NCBI GenBank assembly: GCA_021798375.1
Contig: JAJZHU010000066.1
Span: forward strand, 1 to 10,211
Direction: 5' to 3'
From: Pseudomonadota bacterium
Lineage (GTDB): Bacteria; Pseudomonadota; Alphaproteobacteria; Acetobacterales; Acetobacteraceae
Length of the DNA: 10,211 nucleotides
Positions 1-7,281 of the stretch are shown here, one piece after another. The translations under genes and the position numbers were made by a program. The notes beneath the pieces are model-generated. The model saw nothing but the letters and a program-made list of their open reading frames with translations, did no database searches and was not told where the DNA came from. The stretch's first letter is position 1. Each line of letters opens with the position of its first letter.

Positions 1-1293
1 GATCGGATGGATGCTGGCTTGCCGCCGGCGCTGCCGCCATTGGTGGATGAATTGCGCCGCGATCTGTTGGCGTGGGTGCAAAATCGCGACGGCACGCGCG
101 CCGAAGCCGCGCGTTTGATCCAGCATATTCGTGCCCGATCGCATGAAATCGAGGGGCATGATTGGCACGCGTTGTTGCTTACCAACCTATATCAGCGGCT
201 GATCGAGACGATCGAGGTGTTTGTCTCGTGCCGCGATTTGTTGCTTCAGTTGCAGTCGCCCGCACGGCATATGCCGGCCGATTTGCGCGGCTTGCTGCGG
301 GTCTCCAGCCGTCGGAAACTGCATGTCGATCCACTGCCGGCGCTGCGTTCGGCCCTGGCCGGGTTTATAACCGTGGTGGTGGCGGCAGGTTTTTGGATGG
401 TCACCGCATGGCCGGACGGTGCGATCGCCACGATGTTGGCCACCGTGTTCGTGTGCATGTTCGCAACCCAGGACGATCCCCGCCCGGCCTTGCGCATGAT
501 GTTGCTTTTCACATTATTGTCCGTGCCGGTAACAGCTTTTTACAGCTTTGCGGTGCTATCCTCGGTCGATGGATTTCCGATGTTGGCGCTCGCTTTGGCG
601 CCGTGTTTGCTCGTGATGGGTTATTTTATTGCTCTTCCCGCCACCAACCAGCGGGCGATGGGGTTTATGATCGGATTTATGGGCGGCCTCGCGGTGCAGT
701 CGGCTTATAACGTTGATTTTGCGTCTTTTATGAACGCGAATATCGCCCAGTTGATCGGCGGGTTCATTGCCTTGATGGTGGTTGCGGTGTGCCGGGTGAT
801 CGGGGTGGCGGGGGCGGCGCGCCGGTTGGTGCGCGTGTCGTCGCGTGATTTGGCGAGTCTTACGCGGGCCAAGCCGGTGCTTAGTCAGGCCGACTGGGTC
901 AGCCGGATGATCGACCGCGAGGGTTTGTTGCAACAACGTCTGGCGCAGATCGGGCCGCAGCCGGAATTGGCCGGGATCGATCTGCTCACCGATTTGCGCA
1001 CCGGCGCCAATGTGCTCCAACTGACGCGGCTGCGTCACGGGTTGGCGCCCGACACGGCGGTTAATGAGCTTTTGTCGCGATTGCATGATTTTTTCCAGGC
1101 GCGGGCGCGGAAACTTTCCACTTTGCCCGACCCCGCCTTGCTGGCGTCGCTTGATCATAGTTTGACCGAATTCGCCATCGATTCCAACCGCGTGGACCAC
1201 CGCGAGGGTGTTGCCGCGTTGGTGGGGCTGCGGCGCAATCTGTTCCCCGGGGCAAATCCTTTTAAAACCGGGTCATCCGAGGTGTTGGCATGA
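1..1293 (+). CDS. FUSC-family inner-membrane efflux transporter (AaeB-like), 5' truncated by window edge
   Basis: Inner-membrane subunit of a tripartite pump; FUSC/AaeB-like proteins export aromatic acids and related small molecules. The frame is open from base 1 (GAT CGG ATG), so the ATG at 7 is probably internal. About 430 codons are visible, whereas family members usually have 650-750 residues with two membrane blocks, so the N-terminal block lies off the window. Numbering from the ATG at 7: residues 1-110 are a soluble, mostly helical middle region; about 112-272 are a hydrophobic block of several membrane helices with the family-like segment FATQDDPRPALRMM; the remaining C-terminal part is cytosolic and helical. 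The stop overlaps the next gene by ATGA, and DUF1656, HlyD and NodT-type genes follow, which is the classic context. The substrate cannot be told from sequence. Sure of the family, unsure of the substrate. Confidence 0.9.
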   Translation, partial: DRMDAGLPPALPPLVDELRRDLLAWVQNRDGTRAEAARLIQHIRARSHEIEGHDWHALLLTNLYQRLIETIEVFVSCRDLLLQLQSPARHMPADLRGLLRVSSRRKLHVDPLPALRSALAGFITVVVAAGFWMVTAWPDGAIATMLATVFVCMFATQDDPRPALRMMLLFTLLSVPVTAFYSFAVLSSVDGFPMLALALAPCLLVMGYFIALPATNQRAMGFMIGFMGGLAVQSAYNVDFASFMNANIAQLIGGFIALMVVAVCRVIGVAGAARRLVRVSSRDLASLTRAKPVLSQADWVSRMIDREGLLQQRLAQIGPQPELAGIDLLTDLRTGANVLQLTRLRHGLAPDTAVNELLSRLHDFFQARARKLSTLPDPALLASLDHSLTEFAIDSNRVDHREGVAALVGLRRNLFPGANPFKTGSSEVLA

Positions 1294-1508
1294 TCGCGGA
1301 ATTCAATGTCGCCGGGGTGTTTTTTCCCATCGCCTTGGTAACGGCGGTGATGGGGTTTATCGCAACCTTGGTGATCCGCCGCGTTTTGGCGATTTGCGGC
1401 TTTTACCGTCTGGTTTGGCATCCGGGTCTGTTTGACGCGGCGCTTTTTATTCTCATGTGGGGCGTTTTCGCCGCCTGCGTCCTGCCCTCTTTGCGACTGG
1501 TGCCATGA
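1290..1508 (+). CDS. DUF1656 / AaeX-like small inner-membrane protein
   Basis: A 72-residue protein with two hydrophobic segments (about residues 8-29 and 48-66) separated by a short basic stretch containing RRVLAICGFYRLVWHP. This size, the two-helix layout and the N-terminal EFNVAGVFFP match the DUF1656 family, which lies between FUSC and HlyD genes in AaeXAB-type operons. Its exact role is unknown; it is assumed to be a small accessory of the pump. The start at 1290 is supported by a GAGG Shine-Dalgarno core at 1279-1282, seven bases upstream, and by the ATGA overlap with the FUSC stop. Its own stop overlaps the HlyD start in the same way. Translational coupling along the operon is a reasonable inference. 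Confidence 0.9.
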   Translation: MIAEFNVAGVFFPIALVTAVMGFIATLVIRRVLAICGFYRLVWHPGLFDAALFILMWGVFAACVLPSLRLVP

Positions 1509-2425
1509 AACAAATTCTTTTCTCCTTGCTGCGTTTGGTGATCACATTGGTGATTGTGGCCCTGGCGGCGATTGTCGGTTGGCGGCTTTATGTCGCTTAC
1601 GCGCTGGCGCCCTCCACCCGCGATGGCCGGGTGCGGGTGGATTCGGTGCAGATCGCGCCCGATGTGTCGGGCCTGATCGATCAGGTCGCGGTGTTCGACA
1701 ATCAAAACGTGCAAGCGGGGCAGATCCTGTTCCGCATCGATGCGGCGCGGTTCGATCTGGCGGTGCGCCAGGCGCAAGATACGGTGCAGGCGGCGCAAGT
1801 GGCGTTGGATCAGGCCGCGCGTGAGGATCGGCGCGATCGCGGTTTGGGCAGCTTGGTGCCGGCCGAACAGGCCGAACAGGCCGCGGCCAAACAGGCGGGG
1901 CTGAAGAGCGGGCTGACCGCGGCGCAAGATGCGCTGGCGGTGGCGCGGCTTAATTTGGATCGCGCCACCGTGCGCGCGCCTGTCGATGGCACCATCGCTG
2001 GGTTGAATCTGTTGCCGGGGGCTTATGCCCTGGCGGGCAAGCCGGTGTTGGTCGAGGTCGCCACGCGCAGCATCTACGTCGAAGGCTATTTCGAGGAAAC
2101 CAAATTGCCGCGTATCGCGCTGGGCGACCGGGCCGAAATTCGCCTGATGGGCGAGACCGAATTGCTCCATGGTCATGTGGTCAGCATCGCTCCCGCGATT
2201 GCCGACCGCGAACGCGCGGCAAGCCCGAGCCTGCTGCCCGATATCAATCCTACATTTTCGTGGGTGCGTCTGGCGCAGCGCATTCCGGTGCGCATTCGGA
2301 TCGATCAGGTGCCGCCCGACGTAAGGTTGATCGCCGGACGCACGGCCAGCGTCACCATCACCACGCCGCACAAAATGCCCACGCCGCGCCAATTCTGGGG
2401 CAATCTGTGGGGCACGTTGCCATGA
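1505..2425 (+). CDS. HlyD/AaeA-family periplasmic membrane fusion protein
   Basis: Periplasmic adaptor linking the inner-membrane FUSC transporter to the outer-membrane channel. The 306-residue protein has one N-terminal membrane anchor (about 5-25), a first biotinyl/lipoyl-like half (about 42-80, with IAPDVSGLIDQVAV), an alpha-helical hairpin rich in Ala and Gln (about 80-150, with an AEQAEQAAAKQAG run), the second lipoyl half (about 155-185, RATVRAPVDGTIAGLNL), and a beta-barrel part (about 190-300). The segment NPTFSWVRLAQRIPVRI near residue 250 is typical of the AaeA/EmrA side of the family. Length is normal for AaeA-type adaptors. I chose the ATG at 1505 because it overlaps the DUF1656 stop (ATGA) and places the membrane anchor at the N-terminus; the longer in-frame ATG at 1457 lies inside the previous gene. 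Confidence 0.93.
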   Translation: MKQILFSLLRLVITLVIVALAAIVGWRLYVAYALAPSTRDGRVRVDSVQIAPDVSGLIDQVAVFDNQNVQAGQILFRIDAARFDLAVRQAQDTVQAAQVALDQAAREDRRDRGLGSLVPAEQAEQAAAKQAGLKSGLTAAQDALAVARLNLDRATVRAPVDGTIAGLNLLPGAYALAGKPVLVEVATRSIYVEGYFEETKLPRIALGDRAEIRLMGETELLHGHVVSIAPAIADRERAASPSLLPDINPTFSWVRLAQRIPVRIRIDQVPPDVRLIAGRTASVTITTPHKMPTPRQFWGNLWGTLP

Positions 2426-3825
2426 GATATGGCCCCCTTCTGCTGGCGTGCGGTTGGTTGAGCGGGTGCGGACTGACGGCGACGCACGAGCCGCTCGAAC
2501 ATGCGCTGATCAATAACCCGGCGGCCCAGACGGCGCTGCCGGGCGTTGCGGGTCAGGCATGGAGCCAGGGGCCGCTGCCCCATCATTGGTGGCGGTTGTA
2601 TCGCGATCCGGCGTTGGATCTTTTGATTGAGCAGGCGCGCGCCGCCAATACAAGTTTGCGCGTCGCCAATGCCGCGTTGTTGCAAGCCAAGGCGCAGCAG
2701 GACCGTGTGGCCGCCGAAGGCCAGCCAGAAGTAGGGGCGTCGTTCGGGGCGGATTACGCGCAGGTCTCGGGCGAGCAATATCTGTTGTCCAACGTTGTGC
2801 CGACGATGGCTTTGTATGACACCGGCCTGTCGGCGTCTTATCAGCTCGATCTGTTTGGCCGGGTGAAACACGCCGAGGAAGCCGCCGGGGCGCACAGCGA
2901 CGCGGTGCAGGCGGTGCGCGATACGGTGGGGATCTCTGTGGTGGCCGAAGTGGCGCAAGCCTACGTGCAGGTTTGCACAGCCAATCAGGCGCTTGGTTTG
3001 GCGCGGGAGCAGTTGGCGTTGCAGGGGCGTCTGGTCGAACTTACCCATCGTTTGCAGCAAGCCGGGCGGGCGGTGGATCTGGATGTGATCAAGGCCAAGG
3101 CCGGGCGCGACGATGTGGCGGCCAGTATGCCGGTCCTTCAGGCGAGGCATGATGCCGGTTTGTTGCAATTGGCGGCGCTGACCGGGCGGGTGCGGGCGGA
3201 TTTTCCGGCCAGCGTGACCCAATGCGCCGCACCGCCGCGTCTGATCGCGGCCATTCCGGTGGGCGATGGCGCGGCTCTTTTGCGGCGGCGGCCCGATTTG
3301 CGCGCGGCGGAACGGATGTTGGCCGCGGCGACCGCGCAAATCAGTGTGGCCAAAGCCGATCTTTATCCGCAAATCAGCCTGGGCGCGAGCCTGGGTTCCA
3401 CCGGCAAGCTGAGTGATTTCCTGACCCCGCCAACCAATTTTTGGGGTTTGGGACCACAGATCAGTTGGAATTTGAACCAAACCGCCGTGCGGGCGGAAAT
3501 ACGCGCGGCGGGCGCGGGACAGCAAATGGCGCTGGCCAAATTCGACGGCGCGGTGTTGGCCGCGGTGCGCGAGGCCGCCACGGCGATCTCGAACGAAAAT
3601 CAGGATCAGGCGCGGCTGGATGTGCTAGTGCAAACCGAGGCCCGCGCCGAACGCGCCGGGCAGGAAGCCGCGATGTTGTTCCAGGCGGGCAAGGTAGGCG
3701 AGATGATGCCGCTGCAAGTCCACCGCGCGCAGTTGGCGGCCCAGGCGGCGGTGTTGGCGGGGCAGGCGAAATTGGCGTCGGATCAGGTCGCGCTGTTCCT
3801 GGCGCTTGGAGGCGGCTGGGAATAA
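2422..3825 (+). CDS. NodT-family outer-membrane efflux lipoprotein (TolC-like channel)
   Basis: Outer-membrane channel that completes the pump. The 467-residue protein starts with a lipoprotein signal peptide ending in the lipobox LSGC, with the modified Cys at residue 16. Typical NodT/OMF signatures follow: HHWWRLYRDPALDLLIEQA near residues 54-72, YQLDLFGRVKHAEEAA in the first repeat, and LLRRRPDLRAAERMLAAA followed by AKADLYPQISLGASLGS at the start of the second repeat. Length and the two-repeat layout are normal for the family. The ATG at 2422 overlaps the HlyD stop (ATGA) and gives the signal peptide directly; in-frame starts further upstream lie inside the HlyD gene. No clear Shine-Dalgarno is seen, so expression is probably coupled to the upstream gene. 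Confidence 0.95.
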   Translation: MRYGPLLLACGWLSGCGLTATHEPLEHALINNPAAQTALPGVAGQAWSQGPLPHHWWRLYRDPALDLLIEQARAANTSLRVANAALLQAKAQQDRVAAEGQPEVGASFGADYAQVSGEQYLLSNVVPTMALYDTGLSASYQLDLFGRVKHAEEAAGAHSDAVQAVRDTVGISVVAEVAQAYVQVCTANQALGLAREQLALQGRLVELTHRLQQAGRAVDLDVIKAKAGRDDVAASMPVLQARHDAGLLQLAALTGRVRADFPASVTQCAAPPRLIAAIPVGDGAALLRRRPDLRAAERMLAAATAQISVAKADLYPQISLGASLGSTGKLSDFLTPPTNFWGLGPQISWNLNQTAVRAEIRAAGAGQQMALAKFDGAVLAAVREAATAISNENQDQARLDVLVQTEARAERAGQEAAMLFQAGKVGEMMPLQVHRAQLAAQAAVLAGQAKLASDQVALFLALGGGWE

Positions 3826-3839
3826 GGGGTGTGGGCCGG

Positions 3840-4607
3840 ATGATTGCACGGTTTTTGGCGGTTCTGTTGCTGGCGTCGGCGTGGGCGGGGCACGCGGATT
3901 CGAGCGTGGATAAAATTGAAGTCACCGGGCCGCGATTTTCCGGCTATTGGAACGTGGTTGGACCCAATCTGATCGAGTTCAAACTCGGGCTGTTATCGGG
4001 CATCAACATCATTTACAGCGGCGAGACCGTGGTGCGGGATATTTGCCTGATCCAGCGGACGGAGCATGGTTTTGTCACCATTTGCAGCGCCGGTTCGGCC
4101 TCGGCCGGGGGCGGCAGCCTGGCCCGGGACGAGGTGCGGTTGAGTTGGTCGAACGGTCCGGCCGAGCTGATTTTCACCGGCCATTGGGATGAAAACGACA
4201 CCATCGCGGGCGCGTTTAGCGGCGGATTGGCGGGAATGCGCGTTACCGGCCATATTCCGGCGACGTTGCATAAATTGGAACCTGCGAGCGCCCCCGATGG
4301 CGGCGCCCATGCGGCGGTGCTGCGCGAGGTGCTGAATGATTTGCGCCAGGGCGTTTTGGTAAGGCAGCGTTACGAGCCGGGGGCGATCAAGCGCGTGTGG
4401 CGTGCCGAACAATGGCGCGAGGCAAAAGATGCCGTGGGGAGCGTGAATTATCTGGGCGTGATCCATGTGCATTGGCAGAAAAAACAGCCGGAGTTGCTGG
4501 AGGAAGTTTATGAGGTGCGCTCCGGCAATCGATTGTCGTTGTGCCGGATCAGTTTTAGTGAGCATGGGCTGGTGAATGATTTTGCGTGTCATGATGGGAA
4601 CGGATAG
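3840..4607 (+). CDS. Unrecognised exported protein, probably last gene of the efflux operon
   Basis: I do not recognise this 255-residue protein. It has a clean Sec signal peptide (residues 1-19, hydrophobic core FLAVLLLASAWA, probable cleavage after GHA before DS). The mature part looks like a beta-rich periplasmic domain with Gly/Ser turns (about 20-150, including FSGYWNVVGPNLIEF), followed by a basic, more helical part (about 155-215) and a C-terminal beta part. Four cysteines (in RDICLIQ, VTICSAG, LSLCRIS, DFACHDG) could form two disulfides in the periplasm. It begins 14 bases after the NodT stop on the same strand, so co-transcription with the pump is likely; a role in efflux is only inferred. 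The ATG at 3840 is preferred because it opens directly into the signal peptide. Only a poor G-rich ribosome site precedes it. Confidence 0.8.
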   Translation: MIARFLAVLLLASAWAGHADSSVDKIEVTGPRFSGYWNVVGPNLIEFKLGLLSGINIIYSGETVVRDICLIQRTEHGFVTICSAGSASAGGGSLARDEVRLSWSNGPAELIFTGHWDENDTIAGAFSGGLAGMRVTGHIPATLHKLEPASAPDGGAHAAVLREVLNDLRQGVLVRQRYEPGAIKRVWRAEQWREAKDAVGSVNYLGVIHVHWQKKQPELLEEVYEVRSGNRLSLCRISFSEHGLVNDFACHDGNG

Positions 4608-5014
4608 GGAGAAGGTTGCGGCGTTGTGGGTCTCGGCCATGCGGCCAGGCTGCGGCGCGGGGCGAAGAATGACAAAGCGGCCGCCACCAAATCCATCGAC
4701 GATGTTTTTTCATCCTTCTCCGCTCGACTCCGCCCGACGGTATCAGGTTGGTTTGGACGCGCTCAAAAGCATGAATTTGCCATCCTCATTGCGCGATCTG
4801 CTAGAGCATGATCGCCGCAGGTTGCATAACACGTAGGCGTGAATCATGCGTAAAAACAAAAAGCTAGAGCACGTTCGTCGCACGTATATGGTTCAACGTG
4901 ATCCGAACGTGCTCTAGTGGTCCGTCCTCGCCCATGGAAAGCCATCTTCGAAGGGTGATAGTCGCCGGCGCGGAAATCTTGATTTTTGCCATGCAATAGC
5001 GCGTTCATCCGCCT
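4608..5014. other. Intergenic region between converging gene sets, no gene seen
   Basis: About 400 bases between the end of the efflux operon and the end of the flagellar gene block. Short open frames exist (for example one of 86 codons from 4576), but they start inside the upstream gene, lack a ribosome site and run into the palindromic repeat, so I do not call them. The part at 4608-4800 has a GGCC-4-GGCC inverted repeat at 4635-4646 and a T6 run near 4705, but no credible intrinsic terminator. The part at 4801-4917 is a composite palindromic repeat, listed separately. From 4918 to 5014 I see only small palindromes (CTTCGAAG at 4946-4953, CGCCGGCG at 4963-4970). Confidence 0.7.
4801..4917. 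repeat. Composite palindromic intergenic repeat bounded by CTAGAGC
   Basis: Two hairpins side by side. The right one (4864-4917) has perfect 14-base arms, CTAGAGCACGTTCG at 4864-4877 and its reverse complement at 4904-4917, then a 3x3 internal mismatch and a further 5-bp stem (4881-4885 with 4896-4900) around a 10-base loop. The left one starts with the same CTAGAGCA and pairs 4806-4812 with 4843-4849 and 4813-4816 with 4836-4839. The whole block thus starts with CTAGAGCATG and ends with CGTGCTCTAG, an imperfect terminal inverted repeat. CTAGAGCATGAT-type palindromes are, from general knowledge, scattered between genes in many alphaproteobacteria. Lying between converging genes, it may help end transcription, but neither strand carries the T-tract of an intrinsic terminator. 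No clear target duplication flanks it. Confidence 0.75.
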
Positions 5015-5617
5015 CTACGACCCGGCAATCAAATACGCAATCCCATGGCTGATGCACGTCACAGGCGCATGAAGGCTGTGCTGTGAATAAAGCGCGATGC
5101 CGGGATGGTTGGCTGATTGCGCCAATCCCGCCAGCACCAGCGGGAAATCGGTGGCGGCATCGAGCGACGGGGTGGGATCAGGGTCGATCAACAGCAGATC
5201 GGCGTTGTAGTTGGCGACCAGCCGGGCGGCGTCGGCCAGCGATTCGCCGATCGAGGCGGCGGAGGCGTTGCGAAAGGTCTCGGCGGTGCCGGCTTGCCAC
5301 ACCACCAGGGCGACCGGGCGTTGGGCGAGGCGGGTTGCCACGTCGGGCAGCATGTCGGACACGGATTGGCCGCTGTTGTCGAGCGTGTCGAGGTCGATCG
5401 ACAGATTGGGGCGTTGCGCCTGCAAGGAGGCGCGGATGCGATGCGGCAGTGAATCGTCTGGGGTGCCGATGGGGGCGATCACCAGCAGGCTGAGTTGGCG
5501 CCGTGCCAGGGCGGCTTTGAGGTGGAACAGCAAGGCGCCGGGGGCGGTAAGATCGCAAGGGGTGGCCCAGGCCGGGGTGAACAACAGCAGCCAGGCCGCG
5601 AGCGGTAATTTAAACAT
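5015..5617 (-). CDS. Exported SGNH-hydrolase-like protein with degenerate active site
   Basis: A 200-residue protein with a Sec signal peptide (1-18, cleavage after AWA). The mature domain alternates beta strands and helices like SGNH/GDSL hydrolases: a first strand LSLLVIAPI (43-50) where the nucleophile block should be, DNSGQSVSDML (80-90) resembling block II, VVWQAGTAE (105-113) resembling block III (normally GxND), and SHGIAYLIA (190-198) resembling block V with its His at 191. The usual Asp three residues before that His is not present, and no clear GDS motif is seen, so activity is uncertain. The start at 5617 overlaps the flhG stop by 8 bases and opens directly into the signal peptide; upstream in-frame starts lie inside flhG. 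Translational coupling suggests a link to the flagellum or cell envelope; this is inference. Confidence 0.65.
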   Translation of the reverse strand: MFKLPLAAWLLLFTPAWATPCDLTAPGALLFHLKAALARRQLSLLVIAPIGTPDDSLPHRIRASLQAQRPNLSIDLDTLDNSGQSVSDMLPDVATRLAQRPVALVVWQAGTAETFRNASAASIGESLADAARLVANYNADLLLIDPDPTPSLDAATDFPLVLAGLAQSANHPGIALYSQHSLHAPVTCISHGIAYLIAGS

Positions 5618-6356
5618 GGGCGGCGAGCGATTCGACATCGGTGGCGGCGGGGCTGGCCGGGTGGCGGGTGAGCAGCAGGGTTTGGCGGCGGATGGCGTCG
5701 CGCACGCGGTCGTCGCGGCGAACGATACCGGCAAGGGCCGGGGTTTGTTTGAGGAAATGCGCGCAGGCGCGGGCCAGGGTGGTGAAGGTGCGCTCGCCGT
5801 TTTGCTTGCCCGAGGCCTGGTTTACCACCACCCGCACATCGTGGCGTGGGCTGTCTTGCTGGTGCAGTTTGATCACGGCATAGGCGTCGGTGAGAGCGGT
5901 GGGTTCCTCGGTGACGATCACCAGCAATGTATCGGTGGCGGCGGCAAGACGGCGCTGGGTGCGATCGAGCCCGGCGCCGAGATCGAGCAATATATGGTCA
6001 TAGTGCGGAGCCTGGGTTTGCAGCAGGGCGAGCAATTGTTCCAGTATGGATTCCTCCAGCGCGGCGAGGCTGCCCGAGCCCGAGCGGCCGGGAAGAATAT
6101 CAAACCCGCCATCGTGATGGATGACGGTTTCCGCCCAAGCCGAACGCCCGGCAAGCAACGAGGCGACATCGCGCGCAGGCGTAAGCCCCAGTTGGATATC
6201 GATGTTGGCCAGCCCCAGATCGGCATCGAACAACAGAATATTGCGCCCCGCACGCGCCAGCGCATGGGCGAGCGTGATGGCGAACCAGGTTTTGCCGACC
6301 CCGCCCTTGCCCGAGGCGACGGCGACGAGTTTGCCCAAAGGTTGCGGGGGGATCAT
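5610..6356 (-). CDS. flhG: FlhG/FleN-type MinD-like ATPase
   Basis: Cytoplasmic P-loop ATPase that, with FlhF, limits flagellar number and position. The 248-residue protein has the deviant Walker A SGKGGVGKT (15-23), a Walker A'-like strand FDADLGLANID (43-53), a Walker B-like HILLDLGAG (121-129), the MinD-family TEEPTALTDAYA (149-160) and VVVNQ (176-180). The start at 6356 forms an ATGA overlap with the flhF stop, and a GGAG lies 9 bases upstream. Oddities: only 14 residues precede the Walker A, so the DQA-type N-terminal helix by which FlhG activates FlhF in other species is not seen, and the C-terminus (ESLAAHV) shows no obvious amphipathic membrane-targeting helix. A plain MinD/ParA role is less likely given the flhF neighbour. 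Confidence 0.88.
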   Translation of the reverse strand: MIPPQPLGKLVAVASGKGGVGKTWFAITLAHALARAGRNILLFDADLGLANIDIQLGLTPARDVASLLAGRSAWAETVIHHDGGFDILPGRSGSGSLAALEESILEQLLALLQTQAPHYDHILLDLGAGLDRTQRRLAAATDTLLVIVTEEPTALTDAYAVIKLHQQDSPRHDVRVVVNQASGKQNGERTFTTLARACAHFLKQTPALAGIVRRDDRVRDAIRRQTLLLTRHPASPAATDVESLAAHV

Positions 6357-7246
6357 GGGATGGCGCTCCGGTTGAGGCGCTCGGCCAGCAGCGCGGGGGT
6401 GAGGGGGACCAGGCCATTGGCGGCGCCATCGCCGATGCCGGCCTCGGCGAGGAACAATTTTCCGGCGGCAGCGGCGGCGATGGGGCCGCCAAGGCGGCGG
6501 GCGATATCGAGTTTGGTGGCGATCATGTGGCTGGCGCCGGTGGCGCGAAAGGCGTGGGCGATATCGGCGGATTCGGCCGGATCGCAGCCCGCGGCCAGCA
6601 CCAGCGCGACAATGGCGTTGCAGGTGGCTTTGAGCTCGGCCAGTTCGAGTTGGGCGGTGGGGTTGAACGGATCGATGCCGGGCGAATCGATCAGCACCGG
6701 GGTGTTTTCGGGGCGCAGCGCAAAGGCGCGGGCGAGGGCGACAGGGTGGGAGGCGACCACCAGATTGACCCCGAGCAGCCGGGTGAAGGAGGCGAGTTGT
6801 TCGGTGGCGCCGGCGCGGCTGCCATCGGCGGTGATGACCATCGGCGTGACGCCCGCCATCACCAGACGGGTGGCGAGGCGGGCGATGGTGAGGGTTTTGC
6901 CCGCGCCGGGCGGCCCCACCACCAATAGCGGGTGTTGATCGAGCGGCAGTGCCGCGAACGTGAGGGATCTGGCCAGCGCGTGGGTGAGATCGCCCTGGGC
7001 CAGTTGATGGCCCAGCGCCTCGGGCACGCCGTGCCAGGCAAGGCGGGCAAGGGCGGCAGCATTCGGCGGCGGTCGGTCCTGGCGCGGCGGCGGCGGCAGA
7101 TCTTCCTCGGGTTCCAGCGCGGCGGTGATCTCCACCCCGTCACCCACGCGGCGGGTGGCGAGGATCAGCGCCTCGGCGCCCAATTCGGTGCGCACACGGG
7201 CCATGGCTTCGGTGATGGTGGTGCCGCGAAAGAGTTTGAGACGCAT
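6353..7246 (-). CDS. flhF: FlhF, SRP-type flagellar GTPase
   Basis: SRP-family GTPase that directs flagellar assembly to its cell site, acting with FlhG. The start is typical (MRLKLFRGTTITEAMARVRTE cut to its key pattern: RLK-F-G---EA---VR-ELG at 2-23). G motifs in order: G1 GPPGAGKT (111-118), G2-like ITADGSRAGATEQL (138-151), G3-like DSPGID (187-192, where DTAG is usual), G4 TKLD (244-247) and a closing AGIGDGAANGL (269-279). At 297 residues it is shorter than the 360-430 residues of well-studied FlhF proteins: the linker between the N-terminal region and the NG domain is small and Pro-rich (PEEDLPPPP, RPPPN). It overlaps flhG by ATGA. No Shine-Dalgarno is seen before the start, and 403 bases separate it from flhA, so it may have its own promoter. 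Confidence 0.9.
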   Translation of the reverse strand: MRLKLFRGTTITEAMARVRTELGAEALILATRRVGDGVEITAALEPEEDLPPPPRQDRPPPNAAALARLAWHGVPEALGHQLAQGDLTHALARSLTFAALPLDQHPLLVVGPPGAGKTLTIARLATRLVMAGVTPMVITADGSRAGATEQLASFTRLLGVNLVVASHPVALARAFALRPENTPVLIDSPGIDPFNPTAQLELAELKATCNAIVALVLAAGCDPAESADIAHAFRATGASHMIATKLDIARRLGGPIAAAAAGKLFLAEAGIGDGAANGLVPLTPALLAERLNRSAIP

Positions 7247-7281
7247 GAGAGGGTTATAATGGCGGAGAGGTTGGGAAATGG

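Noticed and set aside
1403..2392. Open minus-strand frame of 329 codons opposite the HlyD gene
   Set aside because: Arg/His-rich shadow with no domain, antisense to a clear membrane fusion protein.
2305..3525. Open minus-strand frame of 406 codons opposite the NodT-type gene
   Set aside because: Its translation is Arg/Gln/His-rich without recognisable motifs and lies antisense to a clear outer-membrane lipoprotein.
4576..4836. Small plus-strand frame of 86 codons in the intergenic region
   Set aside because: It starts inside the preceding gene, has no ribosome site, and its end is encoded by the palindromic repeat, as is common for spurious gene calls.
4864..4917. Intrinsic terminator for the converging operons
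   Set aside because: The hairpin is strong, but the stem is not followed by a T-tract on either strand; it fits a palindromic repeat better.
5211..6938. Open plus-strand frame of 575 codons across the flhG/flhF region
   Set aside because: It is antisense to two well-supported genes with recognisable motifs, spans their junction, and its translation shows no domain; long shadow frames are expected in GC-rich DNA.
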